From Desulfobacteraceae bacterium UBA2174 (GTDB lineage Bacteria; Desulfobacterota; Desulfobacteria; Desulfobacterales; UBA2174): DNA of 64,000 bases. The translations under genes and the position numbers were made by a program. The notes under the pieces were generated by a model. The model saw nothing but the letters and a program-made list of their open reading frames with translations, was not told the origin of the DNA and ran no database searches. The stretch spans positions 124,001 to 188,000 of the forward strand of contig DCWA01000019.1 of assembly GCA_002327445.1 (NCBI GenBank), given 5' to 3'. Shown here piece after piece: positions 9,504-18,593 of this stretch. Positions within the stretch are counted from its first letter, which is position 1. Each line of letters begins with the position of its first letter.

Positions 9504-9522
9504 GCAACAGGATCGTATCGGC

Positions 9523-9571
9523 TTTCCGGCCCGCGGCAGCGCCAGGCGCGGCCAGTGCCGCGGGCCGGAAA
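9523..9571 (+). promoter_or_regulatory. Stem-loop between livK and livH
   Basis: A perfect 16-bp stem (9523-9538 with 9556-9571) encloses a 17-nt loop in the 79-bp livK-livH gap. No U-run follows, and the livH ribosome site comes right after it. It is more likely an mRNA-stabilising or attenuating element that lets the binding protein be made in excess over the membrane parts than a full terminator. Confidence 0.6.
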
Positions 9572-9582
9572 AGGGGATCTTT

Positions 9583-10440
9583 ATGCTTGCGTTGTCCCTT
9601 ACCAACGGACTGGTGATCGGGATTGTCTACGCCCTGACGGCGCTGGGGGTATCCCTCGTGGTCGGGATCATGAACGTGGTCAATTTCGCCCATGGGGAAT
9701 TCTACATCCTGGCGGGATATTTCTCCTACCTCTTCGCCCATACGCTGGGGATCCACCCGTTGGCGGCCATGGTCATCGCCGTGGGGCTGGTTTTCCTGCT
9801 GGGGCTGGTAGTGGAATACACGCTGATCCGGCCCACCTATGGCGACGACATGTATTCGCTGATTCTCACCTTCATCCTGTCGATCGTCTTCCAGAGCCTC
9901 TTTCTGCTGGTTTTCGGCCCCTACCCGAACAAGCCGCCCTCCTGGATCAAGGGGGCCACCGAGGTGTTCGGCCTTTTCCATTACGGCAACCAGCGCCTGG
10001 CGGCCCTGGCGGCCGGGGTGGTGGTGATCGCGCTTTTTTTCGCCATGCTCAAGCTCACCTGGTTCGGTCGCATGATCCGGGCCGCGGCCCAGGACCGGGA
10101 GATGGCGGAACTCAACGGGATCAACACCACTAGGTTGAATCTGTTGAGTTTTGGTTTGGGCTGTGCCCTGGCCGCGGCAGCCGGGGTGATCCTGGCGCCG
10201 GTGTTTCCCGTCACTCCCACCGCCGGCACCCCTGTCGCCCTGACGGCCTTTGTCTGCGTGGTGCTCGGCGGAATGGGCTCGATGTCCGGCTGCGTGCTGG
10301 GGGGCCTCGTGCTCGGAGTGGTGGAAAACCTGGGGGCGGCCTATGTCTCCACCGGTTACAAGCATGTCTTCATGTTTCTCATCCTGATCCTGGTGCTCCT
10401 CTTCCGGCCCGCGGGCCTCTTCGGCCGCCGGGAGGTGTGA
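9583..10440 (+). CDS. livH: Liv-type ABC transporter permease (LivH)
   Basis: 285 residues, almost entirely hydrophobic, with about eight membrane segments. It starts at the ATG after AAGGGGAT. The family signatures NGLVIGIVYALTALGVSLV at the N-terminus and the cytoplasmic loop around DREMAELNGIN, the EAA-like contact with the ATPases, are present. With LivM it forms the inner-membrane channel of the importer. It lies between the livK stem-loop and livM in one operon. Confidence 0.93.
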   Translation: MLALSLTNGLVIGIVYALTALGVSLVVGIMNVVNFAHGEFYILAGYFSYLFAHTLGIHPLAAMVIAVGLVFLLGLVVEYTLIRPTYGDDMYSLILTFILSIVFQSLFLLVFGPYPNKPPSWIKGATEVFGLFHYGNQRLAALAAGVVVIALFFAMLKLTWFGRMIRAAAQDREMAELNGINTTRLNLLSFGLGCALAAAAGVILAPVFPVTPTAGTPVALTAFVCVVLGGMGSMSGCVLGGLVLGVVENLGAAYVSTGYKHVFMFLILILVLLFRPAGLFGRREV

Positions 10441-10491
10441 CGGGGCATCCGGGAGCGGAGTCTTGACCTGGGCATCGACAATGGAGTCCGG

Positions 10492-11424
10492 ATGGTGAAG
10501 GCAATCGACAACAGATGGTGGCTCGCCGCCGCGGTGGCGGGATTCGCCGCCTTGCCGTGGGGCCTGGGAATTTATCACCAGCACGTGCTGATCGTTTCCC
10601 TGTTCTACGTGATGATGACCGCCTCCTGGAACCTGCTGGCCGGTTACACCGGCCAGGTCTCCTTCGGCCATGCGGCCTTTGCCGGTATCGGCGCCTACGC
10701 ATCGGGAATTCTGGCCACCAAGGTCGGCTTGAACCCCTGGCTGGGGGTGGGCGCCGGCACCCTGGCGGCCGCCGTCTTCGGGTTTCTGCTGGGGGTGTTG
10801 TGCCTGAAGATGGGCGGCATCTATCTGTCCCTGACCACACTGGGGTTTTCCGAAATTTTGCACATCATCATCAACAACGAGTACGAGATCACCCGCGGCA
10901 CCATGGGCCTGCAAGTGCCCGGACTGATTGCCGAGTATTCAAAGCTCGCCTATTTCTACATCTTCCTGGCCGGCGCCATCATCACCCTCGCCGTCGTCCA
11001 CCGGCTGATTCATGCCAACATCGGCCTGAACTTCCGGGCCGTGCAAAACGACGAGCGGGCCGCCGCGGCCCTGGGGGTGGACGTGGTGCGGGTGCGGGTC
11101 CTGGCCTTCACCGTTTCCTCGGCCCTGGCCGGCATGGCCGGAGCCCTCTACGGCCACTACCTGCTGCTCATCACCCCCCAGATCCCCTCCCTGGACCAGC
11201 AGTTTCTCGTGCTTTCCATGACGGTGATCGGAGGACTGGGGTCCTTTGCCGGCCCCGTCATCGGCGCCTTCGGCCTGGAGATCCTCTCCGAATACATCCG
11301 CGCCTACGGCGAGTATCATGTGCTCGCCTTCGGGCTGGTGGCCCTGATCGTGGCGCGTTTCGCCCCCCGGGGCCTGGTTGGGGTCTGGAAACAGTTCATG
11401 GACCGCCGGAGGCCGGCGGCGTGA
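10492..11424 (+). CDS. livM: Liv-type ABC transporter permease (LivM)
   Basis: 310 residues with eight to nine membrane helices. The motif NLLAGYTGQVSFGHAAFAG near residue 45 and the loop FRAVQNDERAAAALGVDVVR (ATPase contact) are typical of LivM. It pairs with LivH. The stop is 13 bp before the GTG start of livG, so the two genes are co-translated from one mRNA. Confidence 0.93.
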   Translation: MVKAIDNRWWLAAAVAGFAALPWGLGIYHQHVLIVSLFYVMMTASWNLLAGYTGQVSFGHAAFAGIGAYASGILATKVGLNPWLGVGAGTLAAAVFGFLLGVLCLKMGGIYLSLTTLGFSEILHIIINNEYEITRGTMGLQVPGLIAEYSKLAYFYIFLAGAIITLAVVHRLIHANIGLNFRAVQNDERAAAALGVDVVRVRVLAFTVSSALAGMAGALYGHYLLLITPQIPSLDQQFLVLSMTVIGGLGSFAGPVIGAFGLEILSEYIRAYGEYHVLAFGLVALIVARFAPRGLVGVWKQFMDRRRPAA

Positions 11425-11437
11425 AGGGGAGGTAACG

Positions 11438-12157
11438 GTGGCGTTGCTGGAAGGACGGCGTTTGAGCAAGCGCTTCGGAGGGGTCCAAGCCCTCACGGAG
11501 GTTGATTTCGCGGTGGAAGCCGGCGCCATCGTCGGCCTGATCGGTCCCAATGGCGCGGGCAAGACGACCTTGTTCAATATTGTGGCCGGGGCCCTGCCCC
11601 CTGGAGAGGGGCAGGTGGTTTTCGACGGCTGGCCGATTACGGGGAAGCCAGCCTTTCGAATCTGCCGCCGGGGGATTGCGCGCACCTTCCAGGTGACGAG
11701 ACCCTTCGGCGAGATGACCTGCCTGGAGAACGTGGCCGTGGCCATCGTGAACCGCCGCCCGGATCTCGGCCGTGCCGCCTGGGGCCCCATGGCCATGGAA
11801 TACCTGGAGGCTGTGGGGCTGGGCGCATTGGCCGAAACCGCTGCCAAGCATTTGAACGTGATTCAGAAAAAGCGCCTCGAAATCGCCCGGGCCCTGGCCA
11901 CCGAACCCAAGCTGTTGATGCTCGACGAGGTCCTCGGAGGCCTGAACACCCAGGAGATTCAGGAGGCGGTGGGGTTTATCCGGGATCTGCGGGATACGCG
12001 GGGGCTGACCGTTTTTTGGATCGAGCACGTGATGGGGGCCATCATGCAGGCCGCCGAGAAGGTGATCGTCCTGGATCAGGGGCGGGTCCTGATGGTCGGC
12101 ACGCCCAAGGCGGTGGTGGCGGACGAACGGGTTATCAGCGCCTATCTGGGGACTTGA
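11438..12157 (+). CDS. livG: Liv-type ABC transporter ATPase (LivG)
   Basis: 239 residues from GTG at 11438, with AAGGGGAGG at 11424-11432. Walker A is GPNGAGKTT and Walker B is LLMLDEVLGGL. The signature region reads LNVIQKKRLEIARAL, a variant in which the usual LSxGQ is weakly conserved, as often seen in LivG. The GIARTFQVTRPF segment after the Q-loop is typical of the family. It powers the LivHM channel with LivF. Confidence 0.92.
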   Translation: MALLEGRRLSKRFGGVQALTEVDFAVEAGAIVGLIGPNGAGKTTLFNIVAGALPPGEGQVVFDGWPITGKPAFRICRRGIARTFQVTRPFGEMTCLENVAVAIVNRRPDLGRAAWGPMAMEYLEAVGLGALAETAAKHLNVIQKKRLEIARALATEPKLLMLDEVLGGLNTQEIQEAVGFIRDLRDTRGLTVFWIEHVMGAIMQAAEKVIVLDQGRVLMVGTPKAVVADERVISAYLGT

Positions 12158-12207
12158 TGCTCCCGCAGCCGTTCGGTTTTATCCCTCTTGAGCTTCAGAC
12201 CAAAGCG

Positions 12208-12250
12208 TTCTCCGCCGGTTCGTGCCGCTGGCCGGGCTTGCGGCGGAGAA
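12208..12250 (+). promoter_or_regulatory. Stem-loop between livG and livF
   Basis: A perfect 10-bp stem, TTCTCCGCCG at 12208-12217 with its complement at 12241-12250, and a 23-nt GC-rich loop. It sits in the 114-bp gap between the two ATPase genes. No U-run follows. It may be an RNA processing or stability element. Confidence 0.4.
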
Positions 12251-12271
12251 GCATCGGGAAAAGAGATTTCG

Positions 12272-12973
12272 ATGTTCAAGATCGAAAACCTGGATGTGTT
12301 TCGCGGTGAAACCCAGGTTCTCTGGGGCGTGGGCCTCGAGGTGGCTCCCGGGGAGCGGGTGGCCATTCTGGGGAGCAACGGGGCGGGCAAGTCATCGCTG
12401 ATGGCCGCGATTACCGGGTTGCTCCGGCCACGGCGGGGAAACATCATCTTTAATGACAGAGCCCTGGTGGGGTTGAAACCCTATCAGATCACCCAGCTCG
12501 GCATCGCCCTGGTACCCGAGGGACGTCGGGTCTACAAAGGGATGAGCGTGCGGGAAAACCTGGAGATGGGCGCCTTTGTCCGCCGGGGGAGGCCGCGGCT
12601 CAAGGAGAGCATCGAGCGGGTCTTCGGCTTGTTTCCCATCCTGGGGCAGCGCTCCGCCCAGGGGGCGGGGACCTTGTCGGGTGGCGAGCAGCAGATGCTT
12701 GCCATCGGCCGGGCGTTGATGAGCCTGCCCGATTTGCTGCTGATCGACGAGCTGTCGCTGGGTCTGGCCCCGCGGGTGACCAAGGAGATCTATGCGGCCC
12801 TGGCCAGTCTGGGTTCGGAAATCACGGTGATCCTGGTGGAGCAGAACGTGGAGCTGGCGCTGCGCCATTCGGAGCGTGCGTATATCGTTGAGAGCGGCCG
12901 GGTGACGGGACATGGCGTGTCGACCGAACTGATCGACGACCCGGATATCCGGAGGGCGTACCTGGGCATGTGA
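12272..12973 (+). CDS. livF: Liv-type ABC transporter ATPase (LivF)
   Basis: 233 residues from the ATG at 12272. Walker A is GSNGAGKSS, the signature is LSGGEQQM, and Walker B is LLLIDELSLGLAP. The family-typical ALVPEGRRVYKGMSV is present. It is the second ATPase of the importer and completes a full livKHMGF set. An EVE-domain gene follows 24 bp downstream and may be co-transcribed. Confidence 0.94.
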   Translation: MFKIENLDVFRGETQVLWGVGLEVAPGERVAILGSNGAGKSSLMAAITGLLRPRRGNIIFNDRALVGLKPYQITQLGIALVPEGRRVYKGMSVRENLEMGAFVRRGRPRLKESIERVFGLFPILGQRSAQGAGTLSGGEQQMLAIGRALMSLPDLLLIDELSLGLAPRVTKEIYAALASLGSEITVILVEQNVELALRHSERAYIVESGRVTGHGVSTELIDDPDIRRAYLGM

Positions 12974-12997
12974 AGCGGGCAGGGGATGGATCGCGCG

Positions 12998-13577
12998 ATG
13001 ACCCCAAAGGACAAGGCGCTTCAGTACTGGCTGATGAAGACCGAACCGTCGGTCTTTTCCATCGACGACCTCGCGCGCGACGGTCGCACGGCCTGGGAAG
13101 GCGTGCGCAACTATCAGGCGCGCAATTTCATGCGCGACCGGATGCGCCCGGACGACCGGGTGCTCATCTATCACTCCAACAGCGCCCCACCCGGGGTGGC
13201 GGGGCTGGCCCGGGTCTGCAGCCGCCCCCTACCCCGACCCCACGGCCTTCGATCCGACAAGCCACTATTTCGATTCCCGTAGCAGCGCCGACAATTCCGT
13301 CTGGATTCTGGTGGACATCTGCTTCGAGCAGAAATTTCCCCGCCTCATCAGCCTCGGCGAGCTCCGCGCCGACCCGGCGCTCACGAAAGCCCTTGACAAT
13401 CTCGATGGCCAGCGGGGCGCGATGGTGTTGCGGCCGGAAGCAGGGAAGGGTTTCGGTCATGTCATCTGCCCGATGGCCTTGCGAAAACGGGAGAGGGAGG
13501 CGGCGAAAAACGCGGTGCCGATGACCGCCAGGGCCAGCACCTGCGGCCAGATCACCGCCAAGCCGGCGCCCCGGTAG
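12998..13577 (+). pseudogene. EVE-domain protein, frameshifted
   Basis: The ATG-initiated frame reads YWLMKTEPSVFSIDDL and VRNYQARNFMRD, diagnostic of EVE (thymocyte nuclear protein 1-like) domains, until about 13222. The homology then continues one frame over with PYPDPTAFDPTSHYFD and LVDICFEQKFPRL to a stop at 13577. A single extra C in the CCCCC run at 13225-13229 explains the shift. The C-terminus does not show the usual basic-GNRLSV-type end in this frame. The third frame has GRVSVM near 13450, so a second shift is possible. EVE proteins are thought to bind modified bases or RNA. The 3' end overlaps the convergent permease gene. Confidence 0.7.
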
Positions 13578-14580
13578 AGAATCGCCTGGGCGCAGGAGAC
13601 GAAATGGGTGGTCGGCGCCACCGCCATCAGGTGTTTGGCCGCCAGCGGCAGGCTTTCGCGGGGGGTTATCCCGCCCGAGAGCATTTCCATGGGAAGCAGG
13701 ATCAGGATGATCAACAGGCCGAATTGCGGCATGCTGCGCGCCAGGGTGGCCATGAAAATGCCCATGGCGGTGGTGGCGAAGAGCTGGAGTGCCGCAACTG
13801 CCAGAAACAGGCCCAGCGAGCCCTCGATGGGAACCCTGAGCGCCCCCTGGACGACAACGTACAGCGAAAACCCCGTCGCCAGCAGAACCACCAGGCCCAT
13901 GGGCCAGATCTTGCCCAGCATGATCTCGGCGGGAGTGACGGGCATGACCAGTAGGTGTTCGGCGGTGCCGTGTTCGCGTTCGCGCAGCAGCGCGGCACCG
14001 GCCAGGATGATGGAGAGCATGGTCACATTGTTGATGATCTCCATCACCGAGCCGAACCAGGACTGCGTCAAGGCGGGGTTGAAGCGTACCCGCAACGCCA
14101 GGTCCACCGGAGGCGGCGGGCTGCCGCGGTAGCGCTGGACGAATTCGGCCACCTCTCCGAGCACGATCTGCTGCACGAGTCCGCTGCCGGTGAATGCCTG
14201 GATCATGCGCGTGGCATCGGTATTGAGCTGGATGGCCGGCTCTCGGCCCGCCAGGGCATCGCGTTGAAAATTGGGCGGGATGTCGAGGGCGAACGTATAG
14301 CGTCCGGCATCCAGGCCGGCGTCGACCTCGGGTAGCGTCACCCGCTGGGGGGCAGGAATTGCGGCGGGAGAAAGGCGGCGGCAATGCGCGCCGACAGAGG
14401 GCTGTCGTCCTCGTCGACGATGGCGATGGGCACCTTGTTCAGGTGTTCCGGCATCCCGGTGGCGGCCATGTAAATCTGGAAGGTGAAGCTGTAGGCGATC
14501 AGCACCAGGAGGATCGGGTCGCGCGCCAGGCTCCACAGTTCCTTGATTCCCAGGCGATAAATATTGGAAACGCGGCTCAT
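13457..14580 (-). pseudogene. ABC-2 type permease (YhhJ-like), frameshifted near its N-terminus
   Basis: The start is the ATG at 14580, two bases after the stop of the upstream ABC gene. The first 80 residues (one membrane segment, then IAIVDEDDSPLSARI) stop at 14338, and the rest continues in another frame from QRVTLPEVDAGLDAG through five further membrane helices. One missing base in the six-G run at 14347-14352 accounts for the shift and leaves a length of 3n-1. The family exports drugs or other substrates as the partner of RbbA/YhiI-type proteins. Whether the break is biological or a base-calling error cannot be settled here. Confidence 0.75.
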
Positions 14581-14582
14581 GT

Positions 14583-17355
14583 CTACCGCTCCTGTTTCTT
14601 CAACAGGAAGATCGAAAGGCCGATGATGACCAGCGCCGCCAGGCCGATGGGCGCCAGGGCCGACTGCAGGTCGCCCATCCCCAGTGCCTTGTTGAAGACG
14701 CCGCGGCTGACGAGAATGTAGTGGGTGGCGGGGTAGATCTCTGCGATCACCCGTCCGGCGCCTTCGAGGGACGAAACCGGGTTGATCATGCCGCCGAACT
14801 GGATGGCCGGCAGCATGGTCCCGATCATCGCCAGGAACATCGCTGCGATCTGGCTGCGGGTGAAAGTGGACGCCAGCAGGCCGAACCCGGTGGAAAAACA
14901 GACGAACAACAAGGATGCCAGCACCAGCGTGGGGAAGCTCCCCTTGACCGGTACGTCGAACAGCGTCACCGCGAACAGGCTCATGAACAGGAAATTGGCC
15001 GTGGCCAGGACGATGTAGGGCACTTGCTTGCCGATGAGAAATTCGCTGCGCGAAATGGGCGTGACGTAGAAGTTGACGATGGATCCCAGCTCTTTTTCCC
15101 GCACCACCGACAGGGCGCTGAGCATGGACGGGATCATCAGCAACAGGAGGGGGATCACCGCCGGCACCATGGCGGGCAGGCTTTTGACGTCGGGGTTGTA
15201 GCGGAAACGGGTTTCGACGACGGCGGCGCCCGGTGCCATCTCCTGGCCGAAGCGCGTTCTGGCGGTTTCCGCCAGCCACCTCTGATGCATGCCCTGGACG
15301 TAGCCCTGGATCGTTTCGGCCCGCTGGGGCATGGACCCGTCGATCCAGGCGCCGATCGCCACCGGGGTGCCGCGCATCACGTCGCGGCCGAAGCCGGGTG
15401 GAATTTCGAGGGCCAGGGAAAGTTCGCCGCTGCGCATGCGCCGGTCGAGGTCGGCATCGTCGGCAATGGGCGGCCGCTCCACGAAATAGCGCGAACCGGA
15501 GAGGTCCAGGGTGTAGGTCCGGCTCAGGGTCGTCTGGTCGCAGTCGAGCACGGCGTAGCTCAGATCGTTGACATCCATGGTGATGCCGTAGCCCATGATG
15601 ACCATCAGGATCAGGCTGCCGAATAGCGCCATGACCATCCGCACCGGATCGCGGCCCAGCTCGAGGGCCTCGCGCAGGGTGTAGCTGAAGGCGCGGGCGA
15701 AGCGGAAGCCCCGGGTTCGGTGGGCCGAAGGCGTCGATTTCCCCGGGAAGGTTGCCGTGGGAAGGGGACCGGCGAGTTCGGCCGGGGCTTGATCATCGGC
15801 CGGCCCATCCGTCGCGGTGGCTTCCTTCAAATGGGCGATGAAGGCGTCTTCAAGGGTTTTGGCGCCGCGTTCGGCGACGATTTTCGCGGGCCGGTCGCTT
15901 ACCAGGACGCGCCCGGCGTGCATCAGCGAAATACGGTCGCAGCGCTCGGCCTCGTTCATGAAATGCGTCGAGATGAAGATCGTCACCTTGTCGTTGCGCG
16001 ACAGGTCGATGAGCAGCCGCCAGAACTGGTCTCGCGCCACCGGGTCGACGCCCGAGGTCGGTTCGTCGAGGATCAGCATTTCCGGCTCATGGACCATCGC
16101 CACGGCCAGGGACAGGCGCTGGCGCATGCCCAGCGGCAAGCGTGCCGGCAGGGCGTCGGGCACGCCGTCGAGCCCGAAACGGTCCATCAGCGCGGCGACC
16201 CGCGCCGGGATGTCCGCTTCGGAGACGCTGAACAGGCGGGCGTGCAGCACCAGATTCTGCCGCACGGTCAGCTCGGCATACAGGGAAAAGGATTGGGACA
16301 TGTAGCCGACCCGCCGCCGCGTGTCGATGTCGCAGGCGTCCACCTTGCATCCGAACAGCCATGCCTTTCCTTCGCTGGGCGGCAGCAGGCCGGTGAGCAT
16401 CTTCATGGTGGTGGTCTTGCCGCAGCCGTTGGAGCCGAGAAAACCGAAGATTTCGCCCCGGTGGATGCGAAAGTTGACGTGGTCCACCGCCGTGTTGGCG
16501 CTGAAGCGCATCGTCAGATCGCGGGCCTCGATGGCGATCTCTCCGCCGTCGGCATAGGGTGGGACCGCCACCTCCTGGTGGCCCCGCTTCCGTTCTTCCG
16601 GCAACAGGGAGATGAAGGCCGCCTCCAGGGTGGATCGGCCGGTGTGCCGGTACAGATCCCCGGGCGTTCCCGTGGCCAGGGTGCGCCCGGCGTCCATCGC
16701 CACCAGCCAGTCGAAACGTTCGGCTTCGTCCATGTAGGCGGTGGCGACCATTACGCTCATGTCCGGGCGCTGCCGGCGGATGCGGCCGATGAGCGCCCAG
16801 AACTGGGCGCGCGCCAAGGGATCGACCCCGGTGGTGGGATCGTCCAGGATCAACAAGCGCGGATCGTGGACCAGGGTGCAGCACAGGCCCAGCTTCTGCT
16901 TCATGCCGCCGGAGAGCTTGCCCGCCGGGCGATCGAGGAACGGATACAGCCCCGTCGCCCGGGTCAGTTCATCGATGCGCCGGCGGCGCTCGGCGGCGCC
17001 GTGGCCGAACAACCGTCCGAAAAACTGCAAGTTCTCCTCGACGGACAGGTTCGGGTAAAGATTTTTGCCCAGGCCCTGGGGCATGTAGGCGATCAAGGGG
17101 CAGACCCGCCGGCGATGGCGCGCCGAGCGCATGTCGCCGTCCAGCACCATCACCCGTCCCTGCTGTACCGCCCGGGCGCCGGAGATTAGCGCCAGCAGGC
17201 TCGACTTGCCGACCCCGTCCGGACCGATCAGACCCACCATGCAGCCGGACGGCACGTCCAGATCGATCCTGTCCAGCGCCGCCGTCCTGCCGTAGCGAAG
17301 GCCGACCCCGGCGAGGCTTGCGACCGGAGCGGTGCCGTGGGTTCGCGGGGGTCAT
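14583..17355 (-). CDS. rbbA: RbbA-like ABC transporter: two ATPase domains fused to an ABC-2 permease
   Basis: About 924 codons. Two ATPase domains come first: GPDGVGKSS with LSGGMKQKLG, then GSNGCGKTT with a degenerate second signature, LPLGMRQRLS. An ABC-2 permease domain with six membrane helices follows (MALFGSLILMV to LSIFLLKK). The order equals that of Escherichia coli YhiI-RbbA-YhhJ. The ATG at 17355 overlaps the hlyD stop, but its frame joins the ATPase frame only if one C is removed from the five-base run at 17347-17351. The uninterrupted frame has its first usable start at a GTG at 17255, which would cut off the first beta strand. The protein is probably an export pump. Confidence 0.82.
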
Positions 17356-18431
17356 GGCGTTTCCTTGAACGTCACCGCCAGGGACGCCGGCCACTGGGCA
17401 CGGGGGTCCAGCTTGAGCCAGGCGACGCCGGGCAGGCCGGTCTTCACCTGCTCCATGTATTGCTGAAGCAGTCGTTCATCGATGCGCGCCTTGACCCGGA
17501 ACATCAGTTTTTGCCGTTCGCTGGCGGTTTCCACCGTCTTGGGGGTGAATTGCGCCACGCTGGCCACGAAGGAAACCCGGGCCGGGATGACATAGTCCGG
17601 GGCGGCATCGAGGATGATTCGGACGTCGCTGCCCAGCGCCACCCTGCCCGCCACGGTTTCCGGCAGGAAGAAGATCATGTGGACGTCGCTGAGGTCCACC
17701 ATGTTGAGCACCTTGCCCCCCACCCCCAGCACTTCCCCCGGCTGGGCGACCCGGTATTGCACACGGCCGTTGCGGGGCGCCTTGAGTTGGCTGTCGGCGA
17801 TGTCGACTTCGATGCGGGTGATGGTGGCCCCGGCGGCCGCTACGGTGGAACGGGCGCCGATGACCTGCGCCTCATCCGCCAAAATAGCTGCCTGGACAGC
17901 CGCGGCCTGGGCTCTGGCGGCCTCCAGGGCCGCCGCGGCGCCGCGTACGGCCGCCTGGTCGTCCTCGAATTGCTGGATGGACGCCGCTCCCTTGCGGGAC
18001 AAGGTGCGGGAGCGGTTCAGACGCCGTTTGGCATTGTCCAGGTCGCTCTCCCGTTGCACCACTACGGCCCGGGCTGCAGCCAGGTCGCTTTCGCGCATCT
18101 TGACTTGGGCTTCGGCGCTGGCAACGGCATGGATTGCACGCTGCTGCTGGGCCCGGGCTTCATCCAGTTGGGCGTTGAGCACGTCGATTTGCATCTGGGC
18201 CAGCACCTGGCCTGCCTTGACGAATTCGCCTTCCTTGACGAAGATTTCGGCCACCCGGCCGGCGTACTTGGTGGCGATGTCGATCTCGGTGGCTTCAATG
18301 CGGCCGTTGCCGCTGACGAACCCGTCCCCCGGCCCGGCGGGATGCATCCGGCCCCACATCCACCCGGCCGCCAAGGCGATGGCGATGGCCGCCGCGGCGG
18401 CAAGCAGGCCTTTTTTGACGGAAGGTGCCAT
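17352..18431 (-). CDS. HlyD-family membrane fusion protein (YhiI-like)
   Basis: 359 residues from the ATG at 18431, with GGGAG five bases upstream. One N-terminal membrane anchor is followed by a lipoyl-like half (GNGRIEATEIDIATKYAGRV), a long alpha-hairpin coiled coil (about 85-200) and the returning beta domains. It bridges the inner-membrane ABC exporter encoded downstream to an outer-membrane factor, plausibly the one at 19598. The stop overlaps the start of the RbbA-like gene. It is intact, unlike the two exporter genes after it. Confidence 0.88.
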   Translation of the reverse strand: MAPSVKKGLLAAAAAIAIALAAGWMWGRMHPAGPGDGFVSGNGRIEATEIDIATKYAGRVAEIFVKEGEFVKAGQVLAQMQIDVLNAQLDEARAQQQRAIHAVASAEAQVKMRESDLAAARAVVVQRESDLDNAKRRLNRSRTLSRKGAASIQQFEDDQAAVRGAAAALEAARAQAAAVQAAILADEAQVIGARSTVAAAGATITRIEVDIADSQLKAPRNGRVQYRVAQPGEVLGVGGKVLNMVDLSDVHMIFFLPETVAGRVALGSDVRIILDAAPDYVIPARVSFVASVAQFTPKTVETASERQKLMFRVKARIDERLLQQYMEQVKTGLPGVAWLKLDPRAQWPASLAVTFKETP

Positions 18432-18593
18432 GGCTTCTCCCAAAGTTCGGTGGGAACATGAAACGGCTGGCGATCATGCGGCACCGGCGGGCGTCACGGA
18501 CACCGGCCGATTTTGGCGGAGCGGTCCAATTGAACCGCGGTGCTCCAAAAAAGGATAGCGAAATGTGTTTCCGAAGAAAAGCGCCTTGAACGC

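Noticed and set aside
14721..17189. Long plus-strand frames opposite the RbbA-like gene
   Set aside because: They are antisense artefacts of the high GC content; the minus strand has both Walker motifs and membrane helices.
17352..17354. TGA between hlyD and the RbbA-like gene as a selenocysteine or read-through codon
   Set aside because: The two proteins are separate families and the overlapping ATG provides a start; a one-base run error explains the frame better.
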